This document shows positions 12,801 to 25,461 of a stretch of 64,000 nucleotides of DNA, piece by piece; position 1 is the first letter of the stretch, and every line of letters starts with the position of its first letter. The notes below the pieces were generated by a model, which was not told the DNA's origin, searched no databases, and was given only the letters and a program-made list of their open reading frames with translations. The translations under genes were made by a program, and so were the position numbers. The stretch comes from Mercurialis annua (taxonomy: Eukaryota; Streptophyta; Magnoliopsida; Malpighiales; Euphorbiaceae), in the NCBI RefSeq assembly GCF_937616625.2, contig NC_065570.1, positions 9,124,001 to 9,188,000 on the forward strand, read 5' to 3'.

Positions 12801-15176
12801 GGACAATGCCCGAGACTCTTCGAGTGATTCTCTGAGATCCAGATTTATTAGCATTTAGGTTGGCATAATAATCAAAAAGGCCATCTTTTTTAAACCAGTC
12901 TTCCATAAATCGTGCGGCAGCTCCTTTGTTGTCACCACTTATCAATGAGTTTGTCCGACTCATAGACGTTCCATGAGTTGCAAACCAATTAAAGCTGCCA
13001 ACTGGCCCCCATTCATCATCTACAAACTTTATAAGGGTCATATCTTTATCAACATCATACTTATATTTACTTCTCTCAGCTGCAGGATTGTTGAGATAAG
13101 CACTAGGGCTGCGGTTTACACCAGCATCTAGTAGCTCTCCTGCAAGATCATCATACAATAGTATAAACATTACTACTGAAGAAAAGTTTCAGACAACTGT
13201 ATGAATATCTAAATAACCATGGTACCACATAAAAGAAAAGAAAACAGCTAAATCTCAATTTGATTAATGGACAACAAGAGATGCTCATTCTACTCAACTT
13301 TTACTCAGTTCAGGGAAAAACATTTTAGGAACTGCTTAATCACTAATCAAATTTCATCATCTAATTCAAACTACAATTACCATCTTGTCATTTTCTTCCT
13401 CTAGCAGTTCATTTAAGAGCCACAAATAGTGTATCAAAGTTGACATGCCGATCCTGACATACAAAGTGGAAATGCAGCCTAATGATAAGATGAAGAGTAT
13501 CTTTAAAAGGTGCAATGGACATAGTGCAGATATGCAGTTTCAACATGCTAGTGATAGATTGATCACCAGTAACTAAATACACTTTATGTTGCTATAAAAA
13601 TTTCATTATCTGTAAACTAATTTTCCAGATTCGGACTTACTAGTCTCATTTTCTTCTATACGGTAGTTAATGAAAGAACTACACTTTTTGGCTCAGCAAA
13701 ACACATTTCTCAAACCAAATACATAAAAGAAAAGAAAACATCTGAAATTAGCATTAACAATTCATTCCTCTACCCGATCTCAAATCATGTTCTCATCTTC
13801 CTGTGAGTGATTTAACTTAGTAGACAGCATATAATCAAGCAGCAATGCGGAAAACAACAAATACAATGAATAAGAGTTTCATGCTCACCTTTATTTACAA
13901 AAATCGACCCTGGACGAAGATTTTCATGAGCTTGAATAATGCTTTTCTCAATACCATCGACAACAGCATCAAATGACTGAGGGACAAATCCAAGTGATGT
14001 TACAATATATACAACATATTGGAGATAGCCTCCAGGCCCAGCATGAGTGTGAGTACCACTTATTGCAACATTCTGCTCCGTATAAAGATCCCCATATCTG
14101 AAAAAAGAGAAAGATATGACATGAAATTATTGTAAAAACAATAACATCGGACATCAGCACCAATCTGGTAGCTGATCCAAATATCATAACCAACTCCAAG
14201 TGACAAAAACTGCAGAGCAAATGTAAGATCTCAGAAGTAAATGTCAGATTGAAAAATCCTTTTGAAAGATAGGCATATAAACTAGCAGCAATAGGGGCAA
14301 ATCACAATCAGTCACTCATAAAATTAATGTAAAGCATTACTAAAGTTTATGTTTCTAAGCTGAAAAAAAATTGATTGGTTGTAGTTTAAATTTTCTCCAT
14401 TGATTGGTTGTAGTTTAAATTTTCTCCATTGACAATAGATCATCAGTTCTAAGGGCGTAATTGAATTGAGTGAAAATATTGTCAAATTCGAGCTCCACAC
14501 GACTCTAAAATTCACAACTCAAAACTCGAGTGGAGCTCGAGCACGGTAGAATAATTAAAGAATCAAACTCGACTCTGTATGCATATATAAAAATTAAAAT
14601 TTATTGTAAATACATTAATTATAAAGAATAAAAAAATAAATTAATCAAAACTGGATTAAATTAGAGCATATGGAGCCAAGTGAGCTCAAACTTCATCCAG
14701 TAATTGACTCAAATAGCTCGAACTCAAGTGTGACTCCATTAATATGGAGTAGAATTCGAGTATTTTCCGAGTCAATTCTGAATAGTTGACGAGTTGACTC
14801 GACTTGGTCACCCCTAATCATCACTTCTGCCTTACCTTGCCTTCAATCTCTCGAGCACTTTAATGGTAACAATCTGTGACGCCATACAAGCATCAAGATT
14901 AACATATGCCACCCTGTTTCCTTGAGGTTCAGCAACAATAAAAGTCCGAGCTCGCAACCTGAAGTGAACACCGGATGCAACCTGTTCAAGATTAGCATAC
15001 CCCATCATATTGACATCCGCAGCAGGCCCAGTTATGTCATAGCTTCCAAATCCAACCAAATAATTAGAAGCTGAAAAAGTTACTCCACCCTTCTGTAGTA
15101 ACAGTAACATAAGACTCAAGAACCAAACACGCGGCGGTGGCCATATCTTGCCATGAGAGCTCGTAGTCATATCCAT
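9829..15176 (-). CDS. NCER: Neutral ceramidase, 9 exons, 779 aa
   Basis: Exons, minus strand: 15176-14836, 14097-13889, 13139-12783, 12611-12347, 12222-11967, 11860-11735, 11317-11254, 11045-10876 and 10380-9829. All phases join. The enzyme hydrolyses the N-acyl bond of ceramide to sphingoid base and fatty acid. A hydrophobic signal (WFLSLMLLLL) occupies about residues 19-28, followed by the start of the ceramidase domain (YLVGFGSYDITGPAADVNMMGYA). The metal-site segment GTHTHAGPGG is at 128-137, and WFATHGTSM lies in exon 3. The amidase hexapeptide GDVSPN is at 353-358, with Ser356 as the expected nucleophile. The C-terminal immunoglobulin-like part ends SSAFVVLI. Length equals plant neutral ceramidases. 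Intron 5 uses a GC donor (ATG/GCAAGT); no GT alternative preserves QGDDM-GNPFW. Introns 1 and 8 carry repeats. Secreted or ER-lumen location is inferred from the signal. Confidence 0.95.
10559..10722. mobile_element. Small inverted-terminus element (GCACGGAAA family) in ceramidase intron 8
   Basis: The left end is TTGTACGGAAATGG and the right end ACAAGTTTTCGTGCA. The interior TTTAAATATAAAGTTTTGGAG and GAAATGCCGAAATGTAGG match the FLN1-intron and UCP-intron copies. Limits are good to a few bases. No target duplication was confirmed. Confidence 0.6.
11861..11966 (-). other. GC-AG intron (intron 5 of the ceramidase gene)
   Basis: On the minus strand the exon ends GGGGATGACATG and the intron starts GCAAGT (11966-11961). 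The acceptor TTTCAG ends at 11861, and the next exon starts GGAAATCC. GCAAGT is the classic strong GC-class donor that pairs well with U1 RNA. The nearest GT would leave the frame wrong and break the conserved GDD-GNPFW junction. Confidence 0.85.
14372..14429. repeat. Perfect 29-bp tandem duplication in ceramidase intron 1
   Basis: Two exact 29-bp copies starting TGATTGGTTGTAG at 14372 and 14401 lie directly head to tail. Identity is complete over both units, indicating a recent slippage event. Confidence 0.95.
14455..14825. mobile_element. Degenerate element rich in GAGCTCGA/GACTCGACT motifs, ceramidase intron 1
   Basis: The right end reads, on the minus strand, GGGGTGACCAAGTCGAGTCA. The left part holds CGAGCTCCACACGACTC and CTCGAGTGGAGCTCGAG. 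The same vocabulary recurs at 46790-46870, 50695-50870 and 60161-60605. No target duplication was recognised and the limits are approximate. Confidence 0.45.
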
Positions 15177-15790
15177 GAAGTAATGAGCCTGAAGATTACC
15201 AGTGTCAGAATTTTATAGCGAGGGAGTAAAGAAGAGGGTCGATCCAGCTATCAGCATTTATAATGTTCATAAGATATTTTGAAAAGTCTGTCTGGTTGAT
15301 TGGCGGGACCGAGTGAAGAAAACATTGGAAGACTTTGATTTTCGAGTCATCGATGAAGCTTGTTTGTTTTGGATAGATGCGCATGATTGTAATGGAAAGA
15401 CAGTGCGCCATATTTAAATTTGGTGGGTTGAAGACTTGAACTGATTGTAGTTCACATAGAACAGAAGCTCCTTAATGTTGGACGCGTGGCTTATTGCTGA
15501 AGTTGGTGTGGTTTTTATCTTAAATTCTACAAAATCAAAATTAAAAATATCCCTCCTCAATTTCACCAGAAGAATGAGACACACTTTTTGATTTTGATAA
15601 TGGATTTTTTTTTTATCCTAAGTGGTTTTTGATGGTAAAATATTTAAAATAATCCTAATTATTTTTAACATTTTAAATTAATATCTAATAATTTTTTTTT
15701 AAAAATATAATCCATTTAATTCAAAATTTTATATAACAAATTAACCCTCAATATATAACAAAATTACCCTCAAAGTAAACTTTTAATAAT
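15177..15790 (-). other. Ceramidase 5' flank
   Basis: Contains the presumed leader of the ceramidase gene. A 68-codon open frame on the minus strand (15411-15205) has no recognisable homology and is more likely leader sequence than a gene. The remainder to 15790 is AT-rich without features. Confidence 0.35.
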
Positions 15791-15799
15791 TTTTTTTAA

Positions 15800-16236
15800 A
15801 AATATTGGAACAGACCCGTGGGTCAGTTCATCAAATTGATGAATAGATATAGATGGATCTGTTCGTCTTCCTCCTCGCCAAAACGAGTAGCAAATCTGAT
15901 TCTCGTTTTGGCGAGGAGCGGACCTACTGCTCCTCATTTGAGAAGAGGAGCAACAACTCATTTTTCCAGTAAGGAGGAGGAGCTGAAAAACAAAATTCAA
16001 TTTCTATTTAGAAAAAAGTTCAAAAAAGATTTTAGATTAATTAAAGTTTAATTATAATTAATTACTGTTTAGAAATAATTTATTAAAGTAAATTATAATT
16101 AATCGAAAATTCACTCTCCAATTAAGATGTCACGTCAGTATAGGGGACAAATTCAGAGTATAAGTAATTCGGTTTTTTAGTTTTAAACATTTTTGATATT
16201 TTGTGCCACATTGAAGGGGTGAATTGATCCTTTGTT
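15800..16236. mobile_element. Truncated family A MULE-like element (right end only)
   Basis: The right terminus, read on the minus strand, gives AAAGGATCAATTCACCCCTT, then GCACAAAATATC and ACTCTCCAATTAAG, matching the terminus of the element at 1354-2528. The interior again has ACAGACCC..GGGTC and GAGGAGC / GCTCCTC hairpins. No matching left terminus is present, so the copy is truncated near 15800. Confidence 0.75.
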
Positions 16237-16799
16237 GTACAAAAAATATTATGGATAATTTTCAAATAATTTTCACTGATGGTATATTTGAAGTTCTGAA
16301 CTAGCCATACCTCTTTGATCTTTTTTCGAATTTAAAATGAATCTCAATAATATATGTACAATATTTATTTAATATATATAATATTAGTATTTATAATTTA
16401 TTATTTCTTTTAAATACTAATTATTAGTTTTATTTTATTTTTATAATAATTTATAATTAAATATACTAGATATAGATAGTTAATTATCAAAATATTTGTC
16501 AAATTAAAATAAATTTTTAAATTTTAAGTATAATAAATTATTTATATTAAATTTATTTTAATAGTAGTTTATTTTTAGTTGTTTAAATTTATTTTTTATA
16601 AAAGAAATTTTCTTTAATTTTACGAATCGGCCAAAACCGGAATTTGAATTGAAACCGGCCGGTTTTGAATCTTTTTGAAACAGGTTATGAGGTTGCTCAA
16701 AGCCGGTTTATGTGTATTTTAAATCATGATTTGGTCAGTTCACAAACCGTGGCCACCCTACTTGAAATTGATCTTTTGTTCAATTTTCTTCTTTTCCTA

Positions 16800-17976
16800 A
16801 CTACAGATAGGTAGGAAAACCAACTGAATAAACTGTTAAAGAAGCTACAAAACCAGAAATCAGATAAAATTAGCTATCACATTCTTCCATCTCTCATCTT
16901 GAATTTGTTTCTAAAATTCATTAAAAATCTTTAATTGCAGTGCATCCCTAGTTTTCGTATAAAGCTTCGTGATTTTCAGGTACCCTTCCTAATTTTGATT
17001 GCGTTTTTTTATCACTGCCTGCTCAATTCAATTGCGCTTTAAAATTTTGTTTTTAATTGTTAACTCATTAGACACACTGATTTTTTTTTTGTTCAGTGTA
17101 TGTAATTTTGTTTTCTTTTTAATTATCTGTATTTAGGGTTTGGGACTCTCCTGATAATAGTCTAGTTAAAGGTTATTACTAGGGCTGAATGTTGTTTACT
17201 GAGCAAGAGAATGCTTTTTTCAATTTAATATTTGCGTTTTAACAACGGCCGGATTCATAGCCAGATTAAATTTTTGAATCATCCAGACATTTGGTGTAAT
17301 GGCTTTGGTAGCTGACATAGTTACACAATTTGAAATTTTTGGTGCTTGTTTGATCTCCTTTGTGTATAGACATTCTTTCAATACTACTCCATTTGAATTT
17401 TGCAACAGCTGGAACTTTCTGCATCTTCATGATCAACTTGATTTAAGTCTGTCCGGCTTGATTGCTCATATGCTGGCTTCCGGAATGCACCATCCTTATT
17501 CTTGAGGATTATATATGTTAATCTTACAATGGTGGTGAAGTTCTAGTTGATGCAAACTTTACTCTTAAATTATTCTACCCTTTGATTATACCTATTCATT
17601 GTGATAGTCTCATGGGAAGTTTATTGGGTTTTGAGTTATAAGACTTCATGCTACCCATGTTTGAATTATTCATTTTGTAACATCTTCATTCAATGGCTTA
17701 TTTTATGATAATTTTGCTGTTCATATGCAAATTATCTAATTGGCATAATTGTCCGCAATTGAAGTGTTATTTTAAAATTATGATTGAAGCATGGGACTTC
17801 TTTATTTAGTGTTCTGATTTACTGGATGTTCTCTGCATTGTATTCTATTTTGATAAAATTGTCTTTTCTTAATGAAGAAAACCTCCCTCCCTTAAGTCTG
17901 CGCTACTCTAAATTTGCGTACCGCTGTCTTATGGTTCTATTTAATAACGTTTTCCTTCTATCATTTATTTTCAGAT
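16800..17976 (+). promoter_or_regulatory. 5' leader with a leader intron of about 1 kb, MED10 gene
   Basis: A likely non-coding exon ends at 16979 (GATTTTCAG/GTACCC). The acceptor TTTTCAG ends at 17974, two bases before the MED10 ATG. The transcription start is not determined; 16800-16880 is a guess. Leader introns of this size are common in plant housekeeping genes. Short open frames inside (for example at 17299-17505) are non-coding chance frames. Confidence 0.45.
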
Positions 17977-19979
17977 ATGGATCCCTCAACAATAGGGACT
18001 GGTGGAAATGGCGTGTTGCCTACTCATGTGAATGATACTGCAACAGCAGCAGCAGATGACCCAAAGCAGAATCTCAACAATGTTATTAACTCCATCCAGA
18101 CGAATCTTGGCCTCATCCACCAGCTTTACCTTACCGTCTCTTCCTTCAACACTGCCTCCCAGCTTCCTCTGCTTCAACGCCTGTACATGTTTTTCTTGGA
18201 CCAACCATTTTTCATCTCTATAATATGTTTGATTTGATATTTTAAGAATTTAATTGTTGTTAGAAACATTTTTCACTTCATGGTGTAATTTTGCAGAAAT
18301 GGTCTGGTTACTGAGCTAGATAATATGGCCAAGTTATCTGAAAAGTGCAACATTCAAGTTCCTATGGAGGTCCTCAAGTGAGTCTATTTTGCTATTGTTT
18401 ATTGTGCATCACTCAGATCAAGCCTGCTTTCTTTGGCATCTAATTGAGATTTTATTCAATTCTTAGTTTGATTGATGACGGGAAGAATCCAGATGAATTC
18501 ACCCGTGATGTTATAAACAGCTGCATTGCCAAAAATCAGGTCACCAAGGGCAAAACTGATGCCTTCAAGGTACTCTTGGAATATTAAATGAGATGTTTGT
18601 TTTCTCAATCTGTATACTATCTCATATGTTGCAAACAAATTCATGCAATTAAACAAATATGAGTGAAACTATGACCTGAGCTCAGCTTTTGGTCGAATCT
18701 ATATAAATAAGTGAAGTAATGAAAAGCATAACTATAAAAGACATCTCTTTTACATTTTTTGCTATTTTTATTTTGTTATTTTTATTTTTATATAAACACA
18801 AGTGTGTGTGTGTATATTCATTTATATGTTTTCTTTGTTATGCTTTAGCTGCATTTGATTTCTCATGTAAACCCCTCCATGTTACAGGGTTTGCGCAAGC
18901 ATCTCTTGGAGGAACTTGAGCAGGCATTTCCAGATGAAGTTGAATCATATAGGGAGATACGTGCACTCTCTGCTGCTGTAAGTAGTTTTTTTGCTGAAGT
19001 TAAATTGATTTCTCGGTAGCCTTTGCTCTTTTATTAATCTTGGTATTAGAATCTTACTCTTATGCTTCTATTATTGGTGAATGTATATTCACTTCACTCC
19101 AACTTAGTTCTGCTTATGGGAATCTCTTCTTGTGCCTGGCTTTAGTGTTCATAACTTTTGAGTCTGCCCTAGTTGTGGAAAGTGTGATCCAAATTTCATT
19201 AGAAGATAAAAGCCCTTTAAAGTGAAAAGATATCTAAATATCTTACTACTTTATTAAAATAAATAAATGGATTTAAATTAAATTGGAAGAGCTACTTGTG
19301 GAAGTTCTCTATATTTTATTATATAGTGTAATTATATGTAATGTATACAAATATTTCCTTATGTTTTCTATCTTTTAATCATTCATGTAATATAATATTT
19401 ATTAAATATGTATATATTATATTTATATTTTATTTTTAGATTCACGTTGGTCATGTAAGGATTGGCATTGCAGTTTGTTCTTTTAGACTTGGCTGCTAAT
19501 GAAAAGCTTGATAATATGAATACCAGCTATTACAGCATCTTTATTGAAGGCAATTGGTGATGTTCTTGTCTGTCCATTGAAAATCATATTACTGGAATTT
19601 GGAGACGTCTTTGGTATTATAATTATCATGCCCAAGTCAGTATACGAAAGCTTTAGTTGGTGACTTGGTCATTATAATGTAGTTATGTGTGCAAGTTAAA
19701 TGCTTGAACTACTAAGACTAATAGTTAGCTCTTCTGATATCCTTGGTGATGTGCTAATTGGAAAATTGTGAAGAGACCTAATTTTGACCCTTGTAAATCA
19801 TGCCTTGGGTTGCCATGCAATCACAAATGCGCCTTCATGAATGAATTAAGTTATTACTAGTGTAAAAGAATTTATTGGCACAAGCTTACACATTTTTACA
19901 TCCACAGGAATCAAAACGTCTTGCTCAAGCTCAGAGTTTGTTGCCCAATGGAGATGTGAAGGTTAAGAGCGATCTTTAA
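17977..19979 (+). CDS. MED10: Mediator of RNA polymerase II transcription subunit 10, 5 coding exons, 183 aa
   Basis: Exons: 17977-18182, 18297-18377, 18467-18569, 18888-18977 and 19908-19979. All are GT-AG with consistent phases. The protein starts MDPSTIGTGGNG. It continues PKQNLNNVINSIQTNLGLIHQL, then LPLLQRLNGLVTELDNMAKLSEKC, the diagnostic LIDDGKNPDEFTRDVIN, then GLRKHLLEELEQAFPDEVESYREIRA, and ends VKVKSDL. This is the whole Med10 domain, helical throughout. MED10 belongs to the middle module of Mediator in the nucleus, bridging regulators and RNA polymerase II (family knowledge). Length fits plant MED10 (about 185 aa). The last intron is unusually long at 930 bp. No defects seen. Confidence 0.95.
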
Positions 19980-21342
19980 GGGTCGCACCATCGTTACTCG
20001 ATTGAGAGGTTTACTCTCTCTCCCATTCATTCTATTACTGTGTAACATCAGGAATGATCCAATGAGAACTGGATGATATAGTTATCTAATATAGCAACAT
20101 TTTTTCCTTAAGTAAGAGACGGCTCAAAACTGTGGTTCTGTCTTTGATATGAATTACAAATTCTGCCAATTTGTCTATATGAATTTGAATGTTATAATAT
20201 TAAGTTATCGAGTTTTGAGACCTAGTATAGTATCTCCTTTAGGGTTTCTGCCATTCCCTGATTCAGAATAAACAAGCATGTGTTTGCTTTTGATATATAG
20301 GAAAGGTATTGTTTTGGATTATATTAGGCTTGCGAGGTTCATGACCGAATCAAACATATTTTTAAAATATGCGACTGTTGGACCTTAGACATAGTTGGCG
20401 TTCTTTTATTATTGACATGGTTGCTAGACATGTTCTTTTATTATTGGAAACAGTCTGTTATCACTGATGATCTCAATTTTACATGCCTTTTGTGCATAAA
20501 TATTGATTTCTCCAGGTTTTAGAAACCAGGAAGTCTACTCAGGGCATGAGAAAATATGATACTGCATGATGAAGCGTATTAGAAGTGTATACCGATGAAG
20601 AAGGGCTCATTATTCATTTACAAGCGCTCAAAAGCAGTCACTTTTTTCTCTCACGGACTAAGGTAGTAACTAGTAATTTGTGTCCAGTGTCATGGCCAAT
20701 GAGAGTAAGCAATTGCTGATCTTCTACCATAATCTTCTCTTTTCATGTATCAATAGTCTAAATTGAGGTTATAAACACAAACTCTGCAGAGAAGGATGGA
20801 ATAAAATTCGATTGTGAATGATTTGTTTTATACTTTCAAAATCATCTCTTGGTAAAACATTATTTATTATGCATTACTATTCAAGAAATGTGCATAGCAG
20901 GTACGTATTTTTCAGGTCATGGTCTTAGAAGAGTAGAAACTTCGCAGGCAAATGCTAAAAATGATGCCTCGTCGTTCAAGTGCCATTTTTAGTAAGCTGG
21001 TACATGCCTATATGGCATAGGATCTTTGTTTGACGGGGTCTTGTAGAATTTTGCTGTCTTGAGAACATGTCGTCTATTGATTAGATTTATGCTCAGTCTA
21101 GCTGATGGTAACGAGAGAATATGCATAAATCGGCAGTTGCCCGTCTCAAATATCAGGGGGCTTTAAAATTGGATTTGCCAAAAAACAAGATCTCTCTATT
21201 TGAAAGTAGCCACAAACATAGACAAAGATGTTACTGAATCCGAGCAAGTTCAAATCAACCAAAAAGTTAAAACAGCTCTTCCAGTATTCATCTGATCGCT
21301 AAATCTAAAAACTGCAAAGAATAAAATCATACTAACAATAAA
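19980..21342 (+). other. MED10 3' UTR and intergenic sequence
   Basis: The first several hundred bases probably contain the 3' UTR, possibly with an untranslated intron (a CAG at about 20515 precedes a stretch of transcript-like composition). No open frame or RNA gene is recognisable. Confidence 0.35.
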
Positions 21343-21702
21343 GGCTTAATGCCTTAAAAAAAATTCTGATCTTTCATTCTCTTTTCAATCCTATATTGAC
21401 GTTGAAAATTTGTAATTTTATTCCATTTTGCATTTTTTTTCATTTCAATTGTACCGTGAGATCTTTATTTATTTGATAAAAGTTCAAAAGAATTCTTCAA
21501 AAGTGATCAATTTAATATAAAAAGTTAATTTAATGCAAAAATGATTAATTTAGAGAATTTTTGCCAAATAAAAAAAAGGTCAATTTTATGTTTTAGGGTA
21601 CAATTGAAATGAAAAAAATATAAAATAGGATAAAATTAACTGATTTATAACGTCATGGTAGGATTGAAAAGGGGAAAAAAGATTTTTTTAAGATATTAAG
21701 CC
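21343..21702. mobile_element. MULE-like MITE, GGCTTAAT family, 360 bp, 9-bp TSD
   Basis: The ends are GGCTTAATGCCTTAAAAAAA and, inverted, GGCTTAATATCTTAAAAAAA. AACAATAAA is duplicated exactly at 21334-21342 and 21703-21711. The interior matches the outer element at 32538-33313. It lies about 650 bp upstream of the SSUH2-like start codon. Confidence 0.92.
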
Positions 21703-21719
21703 AACAATAAACAAAACAA

Positions 21720-22090
21720 ATTTTAAGTTGGCCAAATGTTGTAAAAAGGCCAAACTTTTCATAAAAATTTCATAAAAGTCATGACTTTTCAATTTTGTCG
21801 ATTTTGGCCAACAACTGATTATTTGGTTTCACAAAAGTCCTGATATTTCAATTTTGTCAATTTTGGCCAAAAATGAATTATTTGGTTTCACAAAAGTCCT
21901 GACCTTTCAATATTTGGCATATGCCACATAGGCGTCACATAGGCAATTCGAAATCAAATTAAGAGCTGGCCACAATTGAAACCAAATAATTTGTTTTTGG
22001 CCAAAATCGACAAAATTAAAAAATCAGAACTTTTGCGAAATTTTTATAAAAGGTTTGGCCTTTTTATGACATTTGGCTTTTAAAGTTTAT
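21720..22090. mobile_element. Hairpin MITE with TGGCCAAATG termini
   Basis: The left arm (TTGGCCAAATGTTGTAAAAAG) is the inverted complement of the right arm (CTTTTTATGACATTTGG). The left arm contains two tandem copies of a unit of about 60 bp built on ATTTTGGCCAA and TTATTTGGTTTCAC; the right arm has one. No clean target duplication was seen. Confidence 0.7.
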
Positions 22091-22351
22091 TGTTACAGCC
22101 CATTTATCAACCCGCGCTGTCGTTCTGGTTTTGCCGCTTCGTTTTTAACTAATTACTTACTGTTACGTGCGGGGCCGACCCGATTGGATAATTGATTGAG
22201 CATATCTGATTCTAATATTTAATTTTTAGTATTATTATTTGTCGTGTGAATTGACTATGATCCTCTTCCTTACTAGCTAAGCAAATTGAATAATTGCATT
22301 CTATTAATTCAAAATCGCTTCATTTTTTTAACTAATTACAATTCCACACAA

Positions 22352-25132
22352 ATGGACGAGCCTCTGCTTTCAGGTGCATTTTCAGCTCCAATTATAATTG
22401 TTTTAATTTTATGTCTGGTGTTTATTGTTTAATTTTGATCTAATATGATCCATTAATAGAGAGAAGAAGCGAATTAGGAGATAATCAAAGCGAAAAATGG
22501 AGTTCGTATCAGTACGTCGGTCGAACCGGGTCGGTAATTCCCACCGCTTCGTTGGCGGGAACTGAAGTTAGCGTCGAGGAAATTCGTTCGGCGGCTGGCT
22601 CTGGTCATTATCCGCCGTCTCTTCATGCCGCTTTGATCACTTCTCCCGAGCCTCATCCCAATGGTATGCTAACGATTCTTTATAATTATTGATTCTTTAG
22701 CTTTTTTCAGAATGTTAGTTGATTTTCTTTGTATTTTTTTATTAAAAAAACAGAGCAAGGGTCAGTTTATGAAGGTGGATATGGAGCAGAATGTGGTGGA
22801 ACAGCAAGCACTAACTTTCAAGGGTAAGATCATTAAGTTTCACCTCAAAATTGATGTTGTTTAGGCTGGTAATTCGCAGCTTAGTTGAATTGTGGTACGG
22901 GTCCATGGTACACTGTGAAATATTTCCACTTTAATTTCGATAGCATCTTGCGAGCATTTCAGTAGATTGATAGTTTTTACTATACGGTTTAGGTAGAATT
23001 TTCCTGCACTAGTATCAGTATACGTGCTATGATGCAATAAGTTGCATAGGCTATTCGCGTAGAAATACATGTACCATGGAAATGCAAATCTTTACATGAA
23101 TCTGCATGATTTAGCAGTTTTCCTCAAGTCATTAAGATCCTTATATGCTGTAACTAGCATCAATTCGTTATGCATTGTGGGGGCAATTTACGAAATGAAG
23201 ATGGTCTATTATCAAACATGAACACTCATCTTTGCTGTGCACCATGTATTAGTTTTATCAAATACTTTTGTAAATTAGGTTACTTGCATACTAATATAAA
23301 AGTTTCTCAATGAATTACTTTTATGCAGGCAAATATTGGATGAGATTGAGATACGCGAGTTGCTTATTGATCATGTTGGTCATCGTTGCTGTTGGGGAAG
23401 TCGCCCAGCTCGAACTTGGAAGATTCATGCAGTGGAAGACTGCAATGTGTATGTGGGAACTCTAGAAACTTTTATAGAGGAGAGAGAAACTATATACGAG
23501 ACAAAGCCATATTTAGGTGGCAATATTGATGGAAAGGAAAAAGGTCCAGAACTTGGTGTCTGGGAACTGGATCTAAGATCTCAATTCCCTGTGCTCTTTA
23601 CACTTCATAAAGAAACACAAACTAAAATTCCTCGTTCGGAAGTTATCGAGAAATGCCCAGGTTAGAATTAGTGGACATTATTTTAATTTGATCATCTGGA
23701 ATGAGTCAAATCAATGTTGCTTTACCTTTTTGGTTCTTTTTGATGTTATTCTGTTATCTTCATTGCTTTTTTGTTCCTGATTACCAGTTGTAATTATCTA
23801 TCATGCTGTCTCTATTTCAGTGATAACAGCCATTGTTGATTTCTGATATTACATGGAAAAGTTTTGCAGATTGTATAGGACGAGGAAATATTGTCTGTCC
23901 TACATGCAATACTGACCAAGAGCCTGGATTTTATCGGGAGAATCAAATGTCTGAATGCTCTGCCTGCTATGGAAGGGGTTTGATTGCTCATAAGGATGGA
24001 TCCGACACAATGTATGTTGTTTTTTTGCTGTTCTTTTTTCTCATTAAATGATTACTGTTTTTGTTTATAGTTATATAGTTCCAACTCTTATAGTTTTATT
24101 ATCCGTAGGACAATATTCACTACCAAAAATGTTGCATTTAAACCATAGTTAAATATCTCCAATTGTGATTTGAATTTCTGACAACTCTGACTGCACAGTC
24201 CAATGGTCATATAACATAAACACTGTTTAGAGTTTGTTTAATTTGTGTTTTTATCGACATGCTTGATTAATTGTACCGTTCAAATTGTTTCCTTCACAGA
24301 TGCACAAAATGTTCTGGCAAGGGGAAAATTCCTTGTGCAACTTGTGGATCTCGAGGACTAATAAAGTGCGAGAAATGTTGTGGAAGTGGCTCTTTGTTGA
24401 CATACAGTACTGCTGTTATTAGATGGTATGTATACTATTTTTCAAATATAATTATGCTCCAAGTGCAGAGGTTATTAATGTTGGTATGAGATTTCAGTTA
24501 AAATTTGTCTATGCAACAGCTTTGTGCTTAAAGCTTTAACTTTTGAGACAAAAGTAAATTACATAAAGAAAACGTGGCTTTCATTTCTTCTCATTTATAT
24601 AATTTTCCAGTTTTAAATTTCTAAACAACTATCAAGTAATCCCATTTTCACCTGATCTCCCACCTCAAAATACCTAGAAATCTGAAAATTGGTACAGCTC
24701 ATGATTTGGGAATTATGAATGATGGATATGAATTTTATTGTTAATAGGAAGACACTGTCTACTAGGAAAGTAAGTGCAACAAGAGGAGCAGCATCAGTTC
24801 CGGCAGAGGTTTTTCACAAAGCCAAAGGGGTCGAATTGTGCAATACCCAGGCCCATCGGTGCACACCAGCTTTTTTCGCGGACTCGTTCTTTCTTAATAA
24901 GTTTTCTTCTGAAGTAATTGCAGAGAGGCCTCCTGTGCCAATGACTGCCCGGGTGATATGTGAGAGGCACACCATCTCTGTGGTTCCGATGACGCGCGTA
25001 ACCATGACTCATCGTGGTCGTTCGTTTAGTTTTTACATAATTGGTTTTAGCAGGGAAGTTTACTTGAAGGACTACTATCCTTCAAGGTTTTGCTGGGGAC
25101 TATGTCCTTGTTTGGAATGGTTAAAGTTGTAA
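22352..25132 (+). CDS. SSUH2-like protein with DnaJ-type cysteine-rich zinc fingers, 7 exons, 426 aa
   Basis: Exons: 22352-22373, 22460-22663, 22754-22823, 23329-23660, 23870-24011, 24300-24425 and 24748-25132. All are GT-AG and the phases join. The first exon codes only MDEPLLS. A conserved N-terminal block (IEIRELLIDHVGHRCCWGSRPARTW) is followed from about residue 211 by DnaJ-like CxxCxGxG units: CIGRGNIVCPTC, CSACYGRG, CTKCSGKGKIPCATCGSRG and CEKCCGSGS. The C-terminal domain ends REVYLKDYYPSRFCWGLCPCLEWLKL. There is no J domain, so it is not an Hsp40; plant databases call this type DnaJ-related or SSUH2 homologue. Function is not established; zinc binding is inferred from the cysteines. 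No membrane segment or signal is obvious. Confidence 0.92.
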
Positions 25133-25203
25133 AAGGAGCTGTGTTAATTTGTATGTTTCTCATGTTTGCGACTTGCCTGCCTTAAAAGTGGTGAAAATAG
25201 TAA

Positions 25204-25461
25204 GGGAAAATTACTATCGTCGTCTTAAAATTCTACTAAAATCATTGTTTTTCTCCTGAATTTTAAAATTTATTGTTTCCCTCCCGGCTTTTAGGTATTA
25301 GATAACTGAAGTCGTCCTTATAAGTTTTTATTTAAATTACTGTTAAATGTTGGATTCCAGTGATCTTAATGCCTTAAAGTTGAGGAAAACAGTAATTTTT
25401 TTAAAATTCGGAGGTTAATAATAATTTTAATTTTATTTCAGGAGATGATAGTAATTGCCCC
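25204..25461. mobile_element. Hairpin MITE of about 258 bp
   Basis: The left end GGGAAAATTACTATCGTCGT is the inverted match of the right end ATGATAGTAATTGCCCC. The arms pair for about 85 bp with mismatches. A target duplication could not be identified. Confidence 0.65.

Noticed and set aside
15205..15411. 68-codon open frame upstream of ceramidase
   Set aside because: No homology, and it overlaps the presumed leader of the ceramidase gene. Not enough to call a gene or a regulatory upstream frame.
18456..18656. Minus-strand open frame within MED10
   Set aside because: Overlaps MED10 exon 4 and its introns in antisense; no homology.
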